Of a DNA stretch of 64,000 nt, positions 26,340 through 34,134 are shown piece by piece. The stretch's first letter is position 1. Every line of letters starts with the position of its first letter. The position numbers and the translations under genes are program-made. This DNA comes from Actinopolyspora mzabensis (lineage in GTDB: Bacteria; Actinomycetota; Actinomycetes; Mycobacteriales; Pseudonocardiaceae), in the NCBI RefSeq assembly GCF_900101095.1, contig NZ_FNFM01000004.1:310001-374000 (forward strand), in the 5' to 3' direction. The notes beneath the pieces were generated by a model that was not told where the DNA came from, made no database searches, and saw only the letters and a list, made by a program, of their open reading frames with translations.

Positions 26340-26457
26340 GGCTCCAGCTTACCCCCTGGTGGCGAGTTTGTGTGCGCCAACGTGCGGGTTGTCAGCAGAA
26401 TCACATTAAGTGACAAGAATATTGCTTTGTGTAATCAAAGTTCGGGAAAGGGTACGA
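26340..26457 (-). promoter_or_regulatory. AT-richer promoter region of the RES toxin-antitoxin operon
   Basis: A locally AT-rich segment upstream of the antitoxin start, with the near-palindrome CACATTAAGTG at 26402-26412. Toxin-antitoxin operons are normally repressed by their own antitoxin at such a site. No clear -35/-10 pair could be fixed. Confidence 0.35.
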
Positions 26458-26503
26458 AAAGTGGACGACTTTCCACCGCTGCGGGCTTCGAGTCGTCCAC
26501 TTT
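26458..26503 (-). terminator. Terminator of the chitinase gene
   Basis: A 13-bp stem AAAGTGGACGACT / AGTCGTCCACTTT (26458-26470 with 26491-26503) and 20-nt loop; on the minus strand it is followed by TTTTCG. It lies downstream of the chitinase stop in its direction of transcription and insulates the toxin-antitoxin operon. Confidence 0.75.
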
Positions 26504-26668
26504 CAACAAGGCGTCACGCCCGGGAATGTGTTAGGGGCTGTTCCGTCCCCTTCCCCGGTCCGGAAAAGCGGGCTCCGTTCGCTCAGGGGTAGCCCGCCGG
26601 CTCACTCACCCGGGATGCCGGGGCTCGCTCGACCCGCCGTGACGGCTTCACGGCCTCCGGGCGCCGGG

Positions 26669-27694
26669 TTACGGCAGGGTGTCCAAATGGTTGCCGACGG
26701 TCGTGGAGAAGGTGGTGCCGTTGCTGACGTCCCAGTTGATCGACCAGGTCATTGCTCCGCTGATCGATGGGTGCGGTTGACTTGGGACGAACCGTCCGCA
26801 GTTGCTCGTCGTCGCCAGGCAGTCCAGGGCGTCGGTGACGACGGAGGGTCGCACGTAACCACTGCCCGCGGCGGACGGTGCGGCAGGCAGCCCCAGGGCG
26901 ATCTGGTCGGCGCTGAGCTTGTCCAGCAGAATGCACGCCTGGGCGGTGATGAAGTCCACCGAACCCTGGCTGTACACCTGTTGGTCGCATCCCAGCATCG
27001 AGCCGGAGTTGTAGTACTGGGTGTGCACCGTGGTGATGATGTCGCTCAGGTTGTCGATCAGTTGCATGTACGAGCCGCCCGGCTGTACGTACAGTGTCTG
27101 CGGCGCCATGGTCAGGATGAAGTCCGAACCGAAGTGATTTCGGAGCTGGCGCGCGGCACTGGTCATCCCGGCGGTGTCGAAACTGTGTTCCAGGTCGATG
27201 TCGAGACCGTCCAGCCCGTAGTTCTCGATAATCGTGGTCATCGAGTCCACGAAGTTGGTCACGCGCTGTTCGGTGCTCAGATCGACCGACCCCTTGGCGC
27301 CACCGATGGACATCACGAAATCCGTGCCCTGGCTCTGCTTTTCGGCGATGTCCGCCTTGAGCTGCGCGTCGGAGTAACCGCCCAGTGCGCCCGAGAGTTG
27401 GGAATCGACGCTGAATTTCACGGCGCCGGGGCGGGTGGCATCCGACTGGGCGAATGCGAGCGCCACCAGATCGTAGTTGTCCGGAATGTCGCTTACGCGT
27501 AATGGTTCGGCGTCGTTGACGAAATTCTGCCAATAGCCGGTGAGCTGGTGTTCGGGCAGCGCGGCGCTCTCGGTCGCGGCGCTCGGCTGGCCTGCCGTTG
27601 CTTCGTTGTGGGGCGTTGCCACGGCTGGGGCCGCTGTCATCGTCAACGGGATGGCCGCGGCGGCGATGGCGGCGGTGATGCGGCGAATGTGCAT
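26669..27694 (-). CDS. Secreted GH18 chitinase
   Basis: A 341-residue exported glycoside hydrolase. Residues 1-30 form a signal peptide (MHIRRITAAIAAAAIPLTM, cleavage near AVA-TP). The GH18 barrel follows, with the catalytic DxxDxDxE motif in LDGLDIDLEH (about 169-178) and the preceding substrate strand DFVMSIGGAKGS. No chitin-binding module is attached. It hydrolyses beta-1,4 bonds in chitin by substrate-assisted catalysis. ATG 27694 has GGAGG upstream, so the longer frame from 27724 is not used. The promoter carries a DasR-like operator. The gene is monocistronic with its own terminator. Confidence 0.92.
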   Translation of the reverse strand: MHIRRITAAIAAAAIPLTMTAAPAVATPHNEATAGQPSAATESAALPEHQLTGYWQNFVNDAEPLRVSDIPDNYDLVALAFAQSDATRPGAVKFSVDSQLSGALGGYSDAQLKADIAEKQSQGTDFVMSIGGAKGSVDLSTEQRVTNFVDSMTTIIENYGLDGLDIDLEHSFDTAGMTSAARQLRNHFGSDFILTMAPQTLYVQPGGSYMQLIDNLSDIITTVHTQYYNSGSMLGCDQQVYSQGSVDFITAQACILLDKLSADQIALGLPAAPSAAGSGYVRPSVVTDALDCLATTSNCGRFVPSQPHPSISGAMTWSINWDVSNGTTFSTTVGNHLDTLP

Positions 27695-27729
27695 CGAAAC
27701 CTCCGGTGTCACTGGTTGAATCACCGAAG

Positions 27730-27744
27730 TTGGACTAGACCAAT
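27730..27744. promoter_or_regulatory. DasR-like operator (dre) in the chitinase promoter
   Basis: TTGGACTAGACCAAT (plus strand), or ATTGGTCTAGTCCAA on the chitinase strand, closely matches the published Streptomyces dre consensus ACTGGTCTAGACCACT. It lies between a TTGACG -35 box (minus strand, 27756-27751) and the weak -10 region CAACTT (27732-27727), so a bound GntR-type repressor would block transcription. Control by N-acetylglucosamine metabolites through DasR is inference. Confidence 0.65.
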
Positions 27745-27792
27745 GGATCTCGTCAAGATGTGGTCGGTTTTTCGCCGTGTTTCGGAGGTGGG

Positions 27793-27841
27793 TTGACGTG
27801 GACCGTCGTAATCAGTCTACTGGACGTACCGACTGGTCGGT
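27793..27841 (+). promoter_or_regulatory. Promoter and TetR-type operator of the acyl-CoA ligase operon (site A)
   Basis: TTGACG (27793-27798) and TCTACT (27816-27821) are 17 bp apart. The palindrome ACCGACTGGTCGGT (27828-27841) follows directly, so a repressor would cover the expected transcription start. The same palindrome recurs at 31384, 32131 and, in altered form, at 37062 and 37372. Confidence 0.65.
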
Positions 27842-27856
27842 CTTGCGGAGGTGTTC

Positions 27857-29521
27857 ATGTCCGGTATCTACGATCAACGTCCCTGGCTGGAGTGCTATGC
27901 CGCGGACGAGCCCGCGGACATCGCCCCACCGTACGAGGACATGCTGTCCGTGCTGACGGACACCCGTTCGCGGTTTCCCGATCGCGTGGCCCTTACCTAC
28001 TTCGGTACCGAGATCACTTATCGTGAGCTGGACGAGCTCGCCAACGGGGTGGCCGAGTACCTCGCCGAGCAGGGGCTTGGCGGGGGTGACCGCGTCGCGG
28101 TTTACCTGCAGAACGTTCCGCAGTTCGCGATCGCCGTGCTCGCGGGATGGAAGCTGGGTGGCATCGTCGTCCCGCTCAACCCGATGTACCGCTCCCACGA
28201 ACTGACCACCATCCTGGCGGACGCCCAACCAGCGGCGGTGATCTCCTCCGAGAACGGTTGGCACGACGCGCTGGGTGAAGTCGTCGCCGCCACCGGGGTG
28301 GCGGTGACACTGACCACCAGCGAGCTGGATCTGGCCGCCGAACACGAGGAGACTCCGTTGCGGGGGGTGGAGCGTCGGCGGCCCGCGGCTACCGCGGATC
28401 TCGTGGCGACGGCGACCGAACGCCGGACCGCTACTCCTCCGAGCGTTCGACTCTATCCGGACGACATCGCACTGCTGACTTACACGTCCGGAACGAGTGG
28501 CACACCCAAAGGGGCGACGAACACCCACCGCAACATCAGTTTCAACGCCCAGGCGTTCACTCAGCGCACGGGTAACCACGACGGCAGCGGCATGATCGCG
28601 TTGGCTCCGCTGTTCCACATAACCGGCCTCGTGTGTCAGTTCGGTGCCGTGCTGGCCCTGGGAGGACGACTCGACCTCGTGTACCGGTTCGAGCCGTCGG
28701 CGGTACTGGCGGCGCTGCGCCGGTGGCGTCCGCGGTACATGATCGGTCCGGCCACGGCCTACATCGCGTTGATGAATCACCCCGAAGCCACCGCCGACCA
28801 TTTTCGCTCGTTCGAACAGGTGTACGCGGGTGGGGCGCCGCTTCCGGCCGCGATGGTCGAACGGTTCCGCTCCGATTTCGGGCTCTACATCCGCAACGGC
28901 TACGGACTCACCGAGACCACGGCCACGGCGACCTCCGTGCCGCCGCACCTGGAGGCTCCGGTCGACGAGGAGACCGGCACGATCAGCGTCGGTGTCCCCA
29001 CGTTCAACTGCGTGCTGCGCGTGGTGGACGACGACGGGGTGGACCTGCCCGTGAGGTCGGTGGGCGAGATCGTCGTGGAGGGGCCGATGGTCGTGCCCTC
29101 CTACTGGAACCAGCCGGAACAGACCGAGGAATCGATCCCAGAGGGCAGGCTGCACACCGGGGACGTCGGCTTCATGGACGAGCAGGGCTGGTTCTACGTC
29201 GTCGACCGGAAGAAGGACATGATCAACGCTTCCGGGTTCAAGGTCTGGCCCCGCGAGGTGGAGGACGTCCTCTACTCGCACTCCGCCGTCCGGGAGGCGG
29301 CTGTGGTGGGCGTGCCGGACGAGTACCGGGGCGAGACGGTCAAGGCCTACGTCAGCCTGGTGCCCGGTGAGAGCACCACCGGGGAGGAGCTCGCCGACCA
29401 CTGCCGACAGCGGTTGGCGGCGTACAAGTATCCCCGAGAGGTGGAATTGGTCGGGGAGTTGCCGAAGACGACCACCGGCAAGATCCTTCGGCGGCGGCTT
29501 CGGGACGAAGCGCGCGGTTGA
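27857..29521 (+). CDS. Class I acyl-CoA ligase (AMP-forming)
   Basis: A 554-residue adenylate-forming enzyme that activates a carboxylic acid to acyl-AMP and then acyl-CoA. Motifs: A3 LTYTSGTSGTPKGATNTH (about 207-224), A5 NGYGLTETTAT, A7 HTGDVGFMDEQGWFYVVDR, A8 KKDMINASGFKVWPREVE, and A10 KTTTGKILRR with the catalytic Lys. There is no fatty acyl-AMP ligase insertion. ATG 27857 has GGAGG 5 nt upstream. It is followed by an SDR gene after 26 nt. Context suggests activation of a fatty or hydroxy acid for catabolism. Confidence 0.9.
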   Translation: MSGIYDQRPWLECYAADEPADIAPPYEDMLSVLTDTRSRFPDRVALTYFGTEITYRELDELANGVAEYLAEQGLGGGDRVAVYLQNVPQFAIAVLAGWKLGGIVVPLNPMYRSHELTTILADAQPAAVISSENGWHDALGEVVAATGVAVTLTTSELDLAAEHEETPLRGVERRRPAATADLVATATERRTATPPSVRLYPDDIALLTYTSGTSGTPKGATNTHRNISFNAQAFTQRTGNHDGSGMIALAPLFHITGLVCQFGAVLALGGRLDLVYRFEPSAVLAALRRWRPRYMIGPATAYIALMNHPEATADHFRSFEQVYAGGAPLPAAMVERFRSDFGLYIRNGYGLTETTATATSVPPHLEAPVDEETGTISVGVPTFNCVLRVVDDDGVDLPVRSVGEIVVEGPMVVPSYWNQPEQTEESIPEGRLHTGDVGFMDEQGWFYVVDRKKDMINASGFKVWPREVEDVLYSHSAVREAAVVGVPDEYRGETVKAYVSLVPGESTTGEELADHCRQRLAAYKYPREVELVGELPKTTTGKILRRRLRDEARG

Positions 29522-29547
29522 GCGACAACTACTAGGAGAGGAAACGT

Positions 29548-30303
29548 ATGAGCAAGCGGTTCGACGGTCGGGTGGCGATCGTCACCGGTGCGAGCAGGGG
29601 AATCGGTTTCGGTATCGCACAGCGCCTGGTGTCCGAGGGCGCCCGGGTGTGCATCACGGCGCGTAAACCCGATGCGCTGCAGGAGGCCGTCGAGGAACTC
29701 GGCGGTGCGGAACACGCGATCGCGGTGGCGGGCAAGGCCGACGACAGCGAGCACCAGTCCGACGCGGTCGACCGCACCCTGCGCACTTTCGGCCGTGTCG
29801 ACATGCTGGTCAACAACACCGGGATCAACCCCGCTTACGGCCCGCTGATCGAGCTCGATCACGAAATCGCCCGCAAGACCTTCGAGGTCAACGTCCTGGC
29901 TTCGCTGGCCTGGACCCAGTTGGTCCACCGGAAGTGGATGTCCGCCAACGGCGGTGCGGTACTCAACGTCACCTCGCTGGCCGGGTCGAATCCGGCCCCC
30001 GGCATCGGGTACTACGGAGCGACCAAGGCGATGCTGAGCCACGTCACGCGTGAGCTGGCCGTCGAGCTCGGCCCGGACGTGCGTGTCAACGCGGTTGCCC
30101 CCGCGGTGGTCAAGACGCAGTTCGCCACCGCGCTCTATCAGGACAACGAGGCAGAGGTCGCCGAACAGTACCCGATGCGCAGGCTCGGGGTGCCCTCCGA
30201 TGTTTCCGGCGCCGCCGCCTACCTGCTTTCCGACGAGGCGTCCTGGGTAACGGGCCAGATCCTGACCCTGGACGGCGGGGTATCGCTCACCGGCGGGATG
30301 TGA
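29548..30303 (+). CDS. Short-chain dehydrogenase/reductase (FabG-like)
   Basis: A 251-residue NAD(P)-dependent SDR. Cofactor motif VTGASRGIGFGIA (about 11-23), NNTG motif (VNNTGINPAYGP), catalytic Ser in LNVTSLAGS and YxxxK in YYGATKAML. The C-terminal LSDEASWVTGQILTLDGG is typical of 3-oxoacyl reductases. It likely interconverts a hydroxyacyl-CoA and ketoacyl-CoA in the same pathway as the ligase 26 nt upstream. Strong ribosome site AGGAGAGG. Confidence 0.88.
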   Translation: MSKRFDGRVAIVTGASRGIGFGIAQRLVSEGARVCITARKPDALQEAVEELGGAEHAIAVAGKADDSEHQSDAVDRTLRTFGRVDMLVNNTGINPAYGPLIELDHEIARKTFEVNVLASLAWTQLVHRKWMSANGGAVLNVTSLAGSNPAPGIGYYGATKAMLSHVTRELAVELGPDVRVNAVAPAVVKTQFATALYQDNEAEVAEQYPMRRLGVPSDVSGAAAYLLSDEASWVTGQILTLDGGVSLTGGM

Positions 30304-30390
30304 ACGCCTGCGGCCGGTAAGCCCGGGCGGGGCTCGCGGCACCCGCGCGGAGCGGTTGATCACCGCGTCGCGGGGCTCGCCCGGCGCGGT

Positions 30391-30425
30391 GTCCGAATCG
30401 ACAGCGCGGGCGTCCGAATCGACAG
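30391..30425. repeat. 21-bp-spaced direct repeat upstream of the second SDR gene
   Basis: GTCCGAATCGACAG occurs at 30391-30404 and again at 30412-30425, exactly 21 bp (two helical turns) apart and ending 33 bp before the SDR start. Such spacing suits a protein dimer or activator binding one DNA face; no factor is known. Confidence 0.55.
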
Positions 30426-30458
30426 GAAGTTTCGTAACGACGGGGACAGGAGGTCGGC

Positions 30459-31229
30459 ATGCGACTGGCCGGTTCCGTGGCCGTGATCACCGGCGCGGGC
30501 AACGGTATAGGCGCCTCGATGAGTCGCGAGTTCGCTTCACGGGGTGCGAGTGTGGTCGTCAACGACATCGACGGTGCCGCGGCGCGGGAAGTGGCCGAGG
30601 AGGTCGGCGGTACGGCCGTGGTCGGAGACGCGGCCGGTGAGTCCGGGGCGCGTGAACTCGTCGACACCGCGTTGGAGCGTTACGGCGGCATCGACCTGTT
30701 CTGCGCCAACGCCGGTGTGGCCACCGCGGGTGGTCCGGAGGCCCCCGAGGAGGACTGGGACAGGGCGTGGCAGATCAATGTCATGTCGCACGTGCGTGCG
30801 GCACGTGCGGTGCTGCCGCACTGGCTGGAGGCGGGCGGCGGTCACTTCCTGGCGACGGTCTCGGCCGCCGGTCTGCTCACCATGCTCGGAGCCGCGCCTT
30901 ACTCGGTGACCAAGCACGCTTCACTGGGATTCGCCGAATGGTTGTCGGCGACCTACGCCGATCGAGGTGTCACGGTGCAGGCACTGTGCCCGCAGGGTGT
31001 GCGGACCGGAATGCTCGCCGACAGTGGTCAGACGGGGCGGCGGCTGCTCGACGCCGATGCCGTCGAGCCCACCAAGGTAGCCGAGGTCGTCGCGGATTCG
31101 CTGGGTGGGGAGTTCTTGATCCTGCCGCATCCCGACGTGGCCGGACATTATGTTCAGCGCGCAACGGACCCGGATCGCTGGTTGTCCGGGATGCGCTCAC
31201 TGCGTAGGAAGATCGAACGGCCCGACTGA
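30459..31229 (+). CDS. Short-chain dehydrogenase/reductase
   Basis: A 256-residue SDR with cofactor motif ITGAGNGIGASMS (about 10-22), NAG motif in CANAGVAT, and YxxxK in YSVTKHASL (about 150-158). It differs clearly from the first SDR and has the longer C terminus seen in SDRs acting on bulky or lipid substrates. ATG 30459 follows AGGAGG. It lies 155 bp after the first SDR, with a direct repeat between, so it may have its own promoter. A role in the same acyl-CoA pathway is inferred from position. Confidence 0.85.
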   Translation: MRLAGSVAVITGAGNGIGASMSREFASRGASVVVNDIDGAAAREVAEEVGGTAVVGDAAGESGARELVDTALERYGGIDLFCANAGVATAGGPEAPEEDWDRAWQINVMSHVRAARAVLPHWLEAGGGHFLATVSAAGLLTMLGAAPYSVTKHASLGFAEWLSATYADRGVTVQALCPQGVRTGMLADSGQTGRRLLDADAVEPTKVAEVVADSLGGEFLILPHPDVAGHYVQRATDPDRWLSGMRSLRRKIERPD

Positions 31230-31383
31230 GATCGGTCACTTCGGCTCGGGGCCGCGGCAGACTCCGGGACCGGGCTCGACGACGTGGTGGTGACCTACAG
31301 CCGTTCGACGACAACCACTACGTGACGGGAGCCGGGTCGGAGTGAGCCCTCGTAGCCGGGCCCGTCGACGGACGCGTACGGGG

Positions 31384-31397
31384 ACCGACCGGTCGGT
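31384..31397. promoter_or_regulatory. TetR-type operator (site B) upstream of the TetR gene
   Basis: ACCGACCGGTCGGT is a perfect 14-bp palindrome 42 bp before the ATG of the TetR gene, as expected for autoregulation. Confidence 0.75.
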
Positions 31398-31438
31398 ACC
31401 CTGTTGGGTACCCAGTGGCAGCAGTCAGGGAGGAAGCG

Positions 31439-32071
31439 ATGGCACCGAGCTCGTTCACCGAGGAAGGCGGGGAGCCCGTCGCCCGGACGCAACCCAGTGG
31501 GCAGGAGCCGGTGCCGCAGCGGCTGCTGAGTGCGGCCACGCGACTGTTCGCCGAGCAGGGGTTCGAGACGACCTCGGTGCAACAGATCGTGGACGCGGCC
31601 GGGGTCACCAAGGGAGCCATGTACCACTACTTCGGCTCCAAGGACGACCTGCTCTACGAGATCTACGCGCGAGTGCTGCGCGTGCAGATGTCTCGGATGG
31701 AACAGGCGGCGGACAGTTCGGAGTCCGTCGAGCGGCGACTCCGCGCGGTGGCCGCGGACGTCGTGGTGACCACGGTCGCCTACCTGGAGGACACCGTGAT
31801 CTTCTTCCGTTCCATGCACCTGTTGCATGCCGACAAGCAGGCCGAGGTACGCGCCGAGCGTCGGCGCTACCACGAACGAGTGAGGCAATTGATCGAGGAG
31901 GGACAACGTGCCGGAGTGTTCCGCGCGGATCGTTCTCCCGAGCTCGTGGTCGATTTCTTCTTCGGCGCCGTGCATCACCTCGGCAGCTGGTACCGCAGGG
32001 ACGGGCCGATGAGCGGGGAGCAGGTGGGTGATCAGTTCGCGGACCTGCTGTTGGACGCGTTGCGGGCCTGA
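31439..32071 (+). CDS. TetR/AcrR family regulator of the acyl-CoA catabolic island
   Basis: A 210-residue regulator with an N-terminal HTH (about 25-70; RLLSAATRLFAEQGFETTSV...GVTKGAMYHYFGSKDDLL), matching the TetR fold, and a helical ligand domain. Similar regulators of fatty-acid degradation respond to acyl-CoA. ATG 31439 follows AGGGAGGA; an in-frame GTG at 31415 lacks a ribosome site. The matching palindromes before this gene, the ligase, the oxidoreductase and the HAD operon make it the probable repressor of the island. Confidence 0.88.
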   Translation: MAPSSFTEEGGEPVARTQPSGQEPVPQRLLSAATRLFAEQGFETTSVQQIVDAAGVTKGAMYHYFGSKDDLLYEIYARVLRVQMSRMEQAADSSESVERRLRAVAADVVVTTVAYLEDTVIFFRSMHLLHADKQAEVRAERRRYHERVRQLIEEGQRAGVFRADRSPELVVDFFFGAVHHLGSWYRRDGPMSGEQVGDQFADLLLDALRA

Positions 32072-32130
32072 GAGGCGCGAGAAGCGCCGTGCAGGTTGTT
32101 CCCCGCGAGAAACCACTGGGCAAACGGCGT

Positions 32131-32144
32131 ACCGACCGGTCGGT
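32131..32144. promoter_or_regulatory. TetR-type operator (site C) upstream of the quinone oxidoreductase gene
   Basis: ACCGACCGGTCGGT, identical to site B, lies 60 bp after the TetR gene and 214 bp before the oxidoreductase start. No gene lies between, so it probably controls the oxidoreductase. Confidence 0.7.
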
Positions 32145-32357
32145 GCAATGCCTGTCGCTCCGGCGTGACCCCCCGCAGGTCCGTTGTGCGGTTACCGAGC
32201 GGGCGGGGTCGGCGGTTGGTCGACACGCAGATACCGCCGGACGGAACCATAGTCCCGAACAAGTCTCGGGCGGTCGAACAAGTTCTGTCGTGAACTCCCG
32301 GAGTTCGGATCGCTCCCGCGGCCGCCGCGGTCGCGGGACAAATGTTGGAGGTGACCA

Positions 32358-33344
32358 GTGCAGGCACTCAGAGTTTCGGAACTGGGCGAACCGCGGGACG
32401 TGCTCGAACTCGTCGAGTCCCCCTTACCGCAGCCCGGCCCGAATCAGGTTCTGGTTCGGGTGGCGGCCGCTCCGGTGAACTTCCCCGACGCGTTGATGTG
32501 TCGGGGCCAGTACCAGGTCAAGCCGGAAACGCCCTTCACCCCTGGTGTGGAGCTCTGCGGTGAGATCGTCGAGCTCGGCTCGGGGGTCGGCGGTTTCAGC
32601 ACCGGGGAACGGGTCATCGGAGCCGGTGCCGTACCTACCGGGGGATTCGCGGAGTACGCCCTCATGGACGCCGCGCGTACCTTCCCCGCACCCTCCGCCC
32701 TGTCCGATGCCGAGGCCGCTTCGTTGTTCATCGGATATCAGACCGGCTGGTTCGGGCTGCACCGTCGGGGCGCGCTGCGGGAGGGCGAGACGCTGCTCGT
32801 CCACGCGGCCTCCGGCGGGGTGGGAAGTGCCGCGGTCCAGCTCGGCAAGGCAGCCGGGGCCACCGTGATCGGAGTCGTGGGCGGGCCGGAAAAGGCCGAG
32901 GTGGCCCGCGAGCTCGGCGCCGATGTGGTGATCGACCGACGCAGTGAGGACTTCGTGAGGGTGGTCAAGGAGACGACCGGCGGTCGAGGGGCCGACGTGA
33001 TCTACGATCCGGTCGGCGGGGAGACCTACGAGCGGTCCACCAAGTGCGTCGCCTTCGAAGGACGAATCCTGATCATCGGCTTCGCGAGTGGGAAGATCCC
33101 GACTCCCGGGCTGAACCACGCCTTGATCAAGAACTATTCGATCGTCGGGCTGCACTGGGGACTCTACAACGAGCGTGACCCGGCGGCCGTCCGCGAGGCC
33201 CACGACGGCCTCTCTCGTATGGCCGACGAGGGCAGGATTTCCCCGCTGGTCAGCCGGCGGATCGGACTGTCGGAACTGGCCGAGGCCACGCAATCGGTGG
33301 CCGACGGCCACACCGTCGGACGGGTGGTTTACGCCAACTCGTAA
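32358..33344 (+). CDS. NADPH:quinone oxidoreductase (MDR superfamily, zinc-free)
   Basis: A 328-residue medium-chain dehydrogenase/reductase. It has the N-terminal GroES-like domain, the cofactor motif LVHAASGGVGSAAVQLGKAAG starting near residue 142, and the GGETYERSTKCV segment of the quinone oxidoreductase branch; zinc ligands of alcohol dehydrogenases are missing. It reduces quinones or enoyl substrates with NADPH. GTG 32358 follows GGAGG. Operator site C upstream puts it in the TetR regulon. Confidence 0.88.
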   Translation: MQALRVSELGEPRDVLELVESPLPQPGPNQVLVRVAAAPVNFPDALMCRGQYQVKPETPFTPGVELCGEIVELGSGVGGFSTGERVIGAGAVPTGGFAEYALMDAARTFPAPSALSDAEAASLFIGYQTGWFGLHRRGALREGETLLVHAASGGVGSAAVQLGKAAGATVIGVVGGPEKAEVARELGADVVIDRRSEDFVRVVKETTGGRGADVIYDPVGGETYERSTKCVAFEGRILIIGFASGKIPTPGLNHALIKNYSIVGLHWGLYNERDPAAVREAHDGLSRMADEGRISPLVSRRIGLSELAEATQSVADGHTVGRVVYANS

Positions 33345-33451
33345 CCGCATCGTCCGGAAGGGCGGCGGGTGAGCAGGGCCGGAACGGCGATTTCGAGCCC
33401 GCCGCTCGGTACCTGACCGTTTCGGCCGCGACCGATCCGTCGTGAGCCGTC

Positions 33452-33504
33452 CGACCCGGCCCGGTCGCTCGTCCTCCTCGGCCGAGTGGCCGGGCCGGGT
33501 CGGT
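33452..33504. terminator. Bidirectional terminator hairpin
   Basis: A perfect 14-bp stem (CCGACCCGGCCCGG with CCGGGCCGGGTCGG) and 25-nt loop between the convergent oxidoreductase and MaoC genes. Confidence 0.75.
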
Positions 33505-33519
33505 AGCGGAACCGCTCCG

Positions 33520-33972
33520 TCAGAACATCACCCGCGAGAGCACCTCGGCGACGCAGGCCGGTTTGTCCGCCCCGTCGATCTCCACCGTGGTGTGCAGTGT
33601 CAGCTGCGAGGCTTCGCCCGTTTCGGAGACGTCTGCGAGGCGGGAGCTCGCGCGCACGCGGCTGTTCACCGTAACCGGATTCGGGAAGCGGACCTTGTTC
33701 AGCCCGTAGTTGATGACCATCCTCGCGCCTCGTACGCCGTAGATCTCGGCGTTGAGTGCGCTGACCATGCTCAGCGTGAGAAATCCGTGCGCGATCGTGG
33801 TGCCGAACGGCCCGGCCGCGGCCCGTTCGGGATCGACGTGGATCCACTGGTGATCGCCGGTGGCCTCCGCGAACCGGTCGATCATGTCCTGGGTGACCGT
33901 CCACCAACCGCTGCTGCCCAGATCGGTGCCGCTGGCGGCGTGCAGTTCATCGGCGCTGCTGAACACGGTCAT
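33520..33972 (-). CDS. MaoC-family (R)-enoyl-CoA hydratase
   Basis: A 150-residue hotdog protein with the R-hydratase motif in FAEATGDHQWIHVDPERA (about 34-51; catalytic Asp and His) and FGTTIAHGFLTLS. It adds water to trans-2-enoyl-CoA to give the (R)-3-hydroxyacyl-CoA. ATG 33972 has a strong AGGAGG site. It lies 162 bp after the acyl-CoA dehydrogenase gene on the same strand and would use that enzyme's enoyl product. Confidence 0.9.
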   Translation of the reverse strand: MTVFSSADELHAASGTDLGSSGWWTVTQDMIDRFAEATGDHQWIHVDPERAAAGPFGTTIAHGFLTLSMVSALNAEIYGVRGARMVINYGLNKVRFPNPVTVNSRVRASSRLADVSETGEASQLTLHTTVEIDGADKPACVAEVLSRVMF

Positions 33973-34090
33973 GGTGCTGCCTCCTGGTCGTCCTGCGTTG
34001 TCGTTCTCGTCGTGGGGGCCCGGTGCGTCTCGGCTTCCAGCGGTCGAACCCCGTCGTGCCGAATCCCGTGGGGCAGAGCCCGCTCCCAGC

Positions 34091-34120
34091 CGAACCCCGT
34101 CCGGTGTCGGGCGGGGTTCG
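34091..34120 (-). terminator. Hairpin between the acyl-CoA dehydrogenase and MaoC genes
   Basis: CGAACCCCG (34091-34099) pairs with CGGGGTTCG (34112-34120). It lies just after the dehydrogenase stop in the minus direction. No T tract follows, so it may only attenuate. Confidence 0.4.
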
Positions 34121-34134
34121 AGGGTTTTCCGGTG

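Noticed and set aside
27812-29401. 529-codon minus-strand frame across the acyl-CoA ligase
   Set aside because: Antisense to a gene with complete adenylation motifs; long antisense frames are expected at this GC content.
31384-32144. Sites B and C as one transposon inverted repeat pair
   Set aside because: They are short self-palindromes with identical relatives before other genes of the pathway; operators explain them better.
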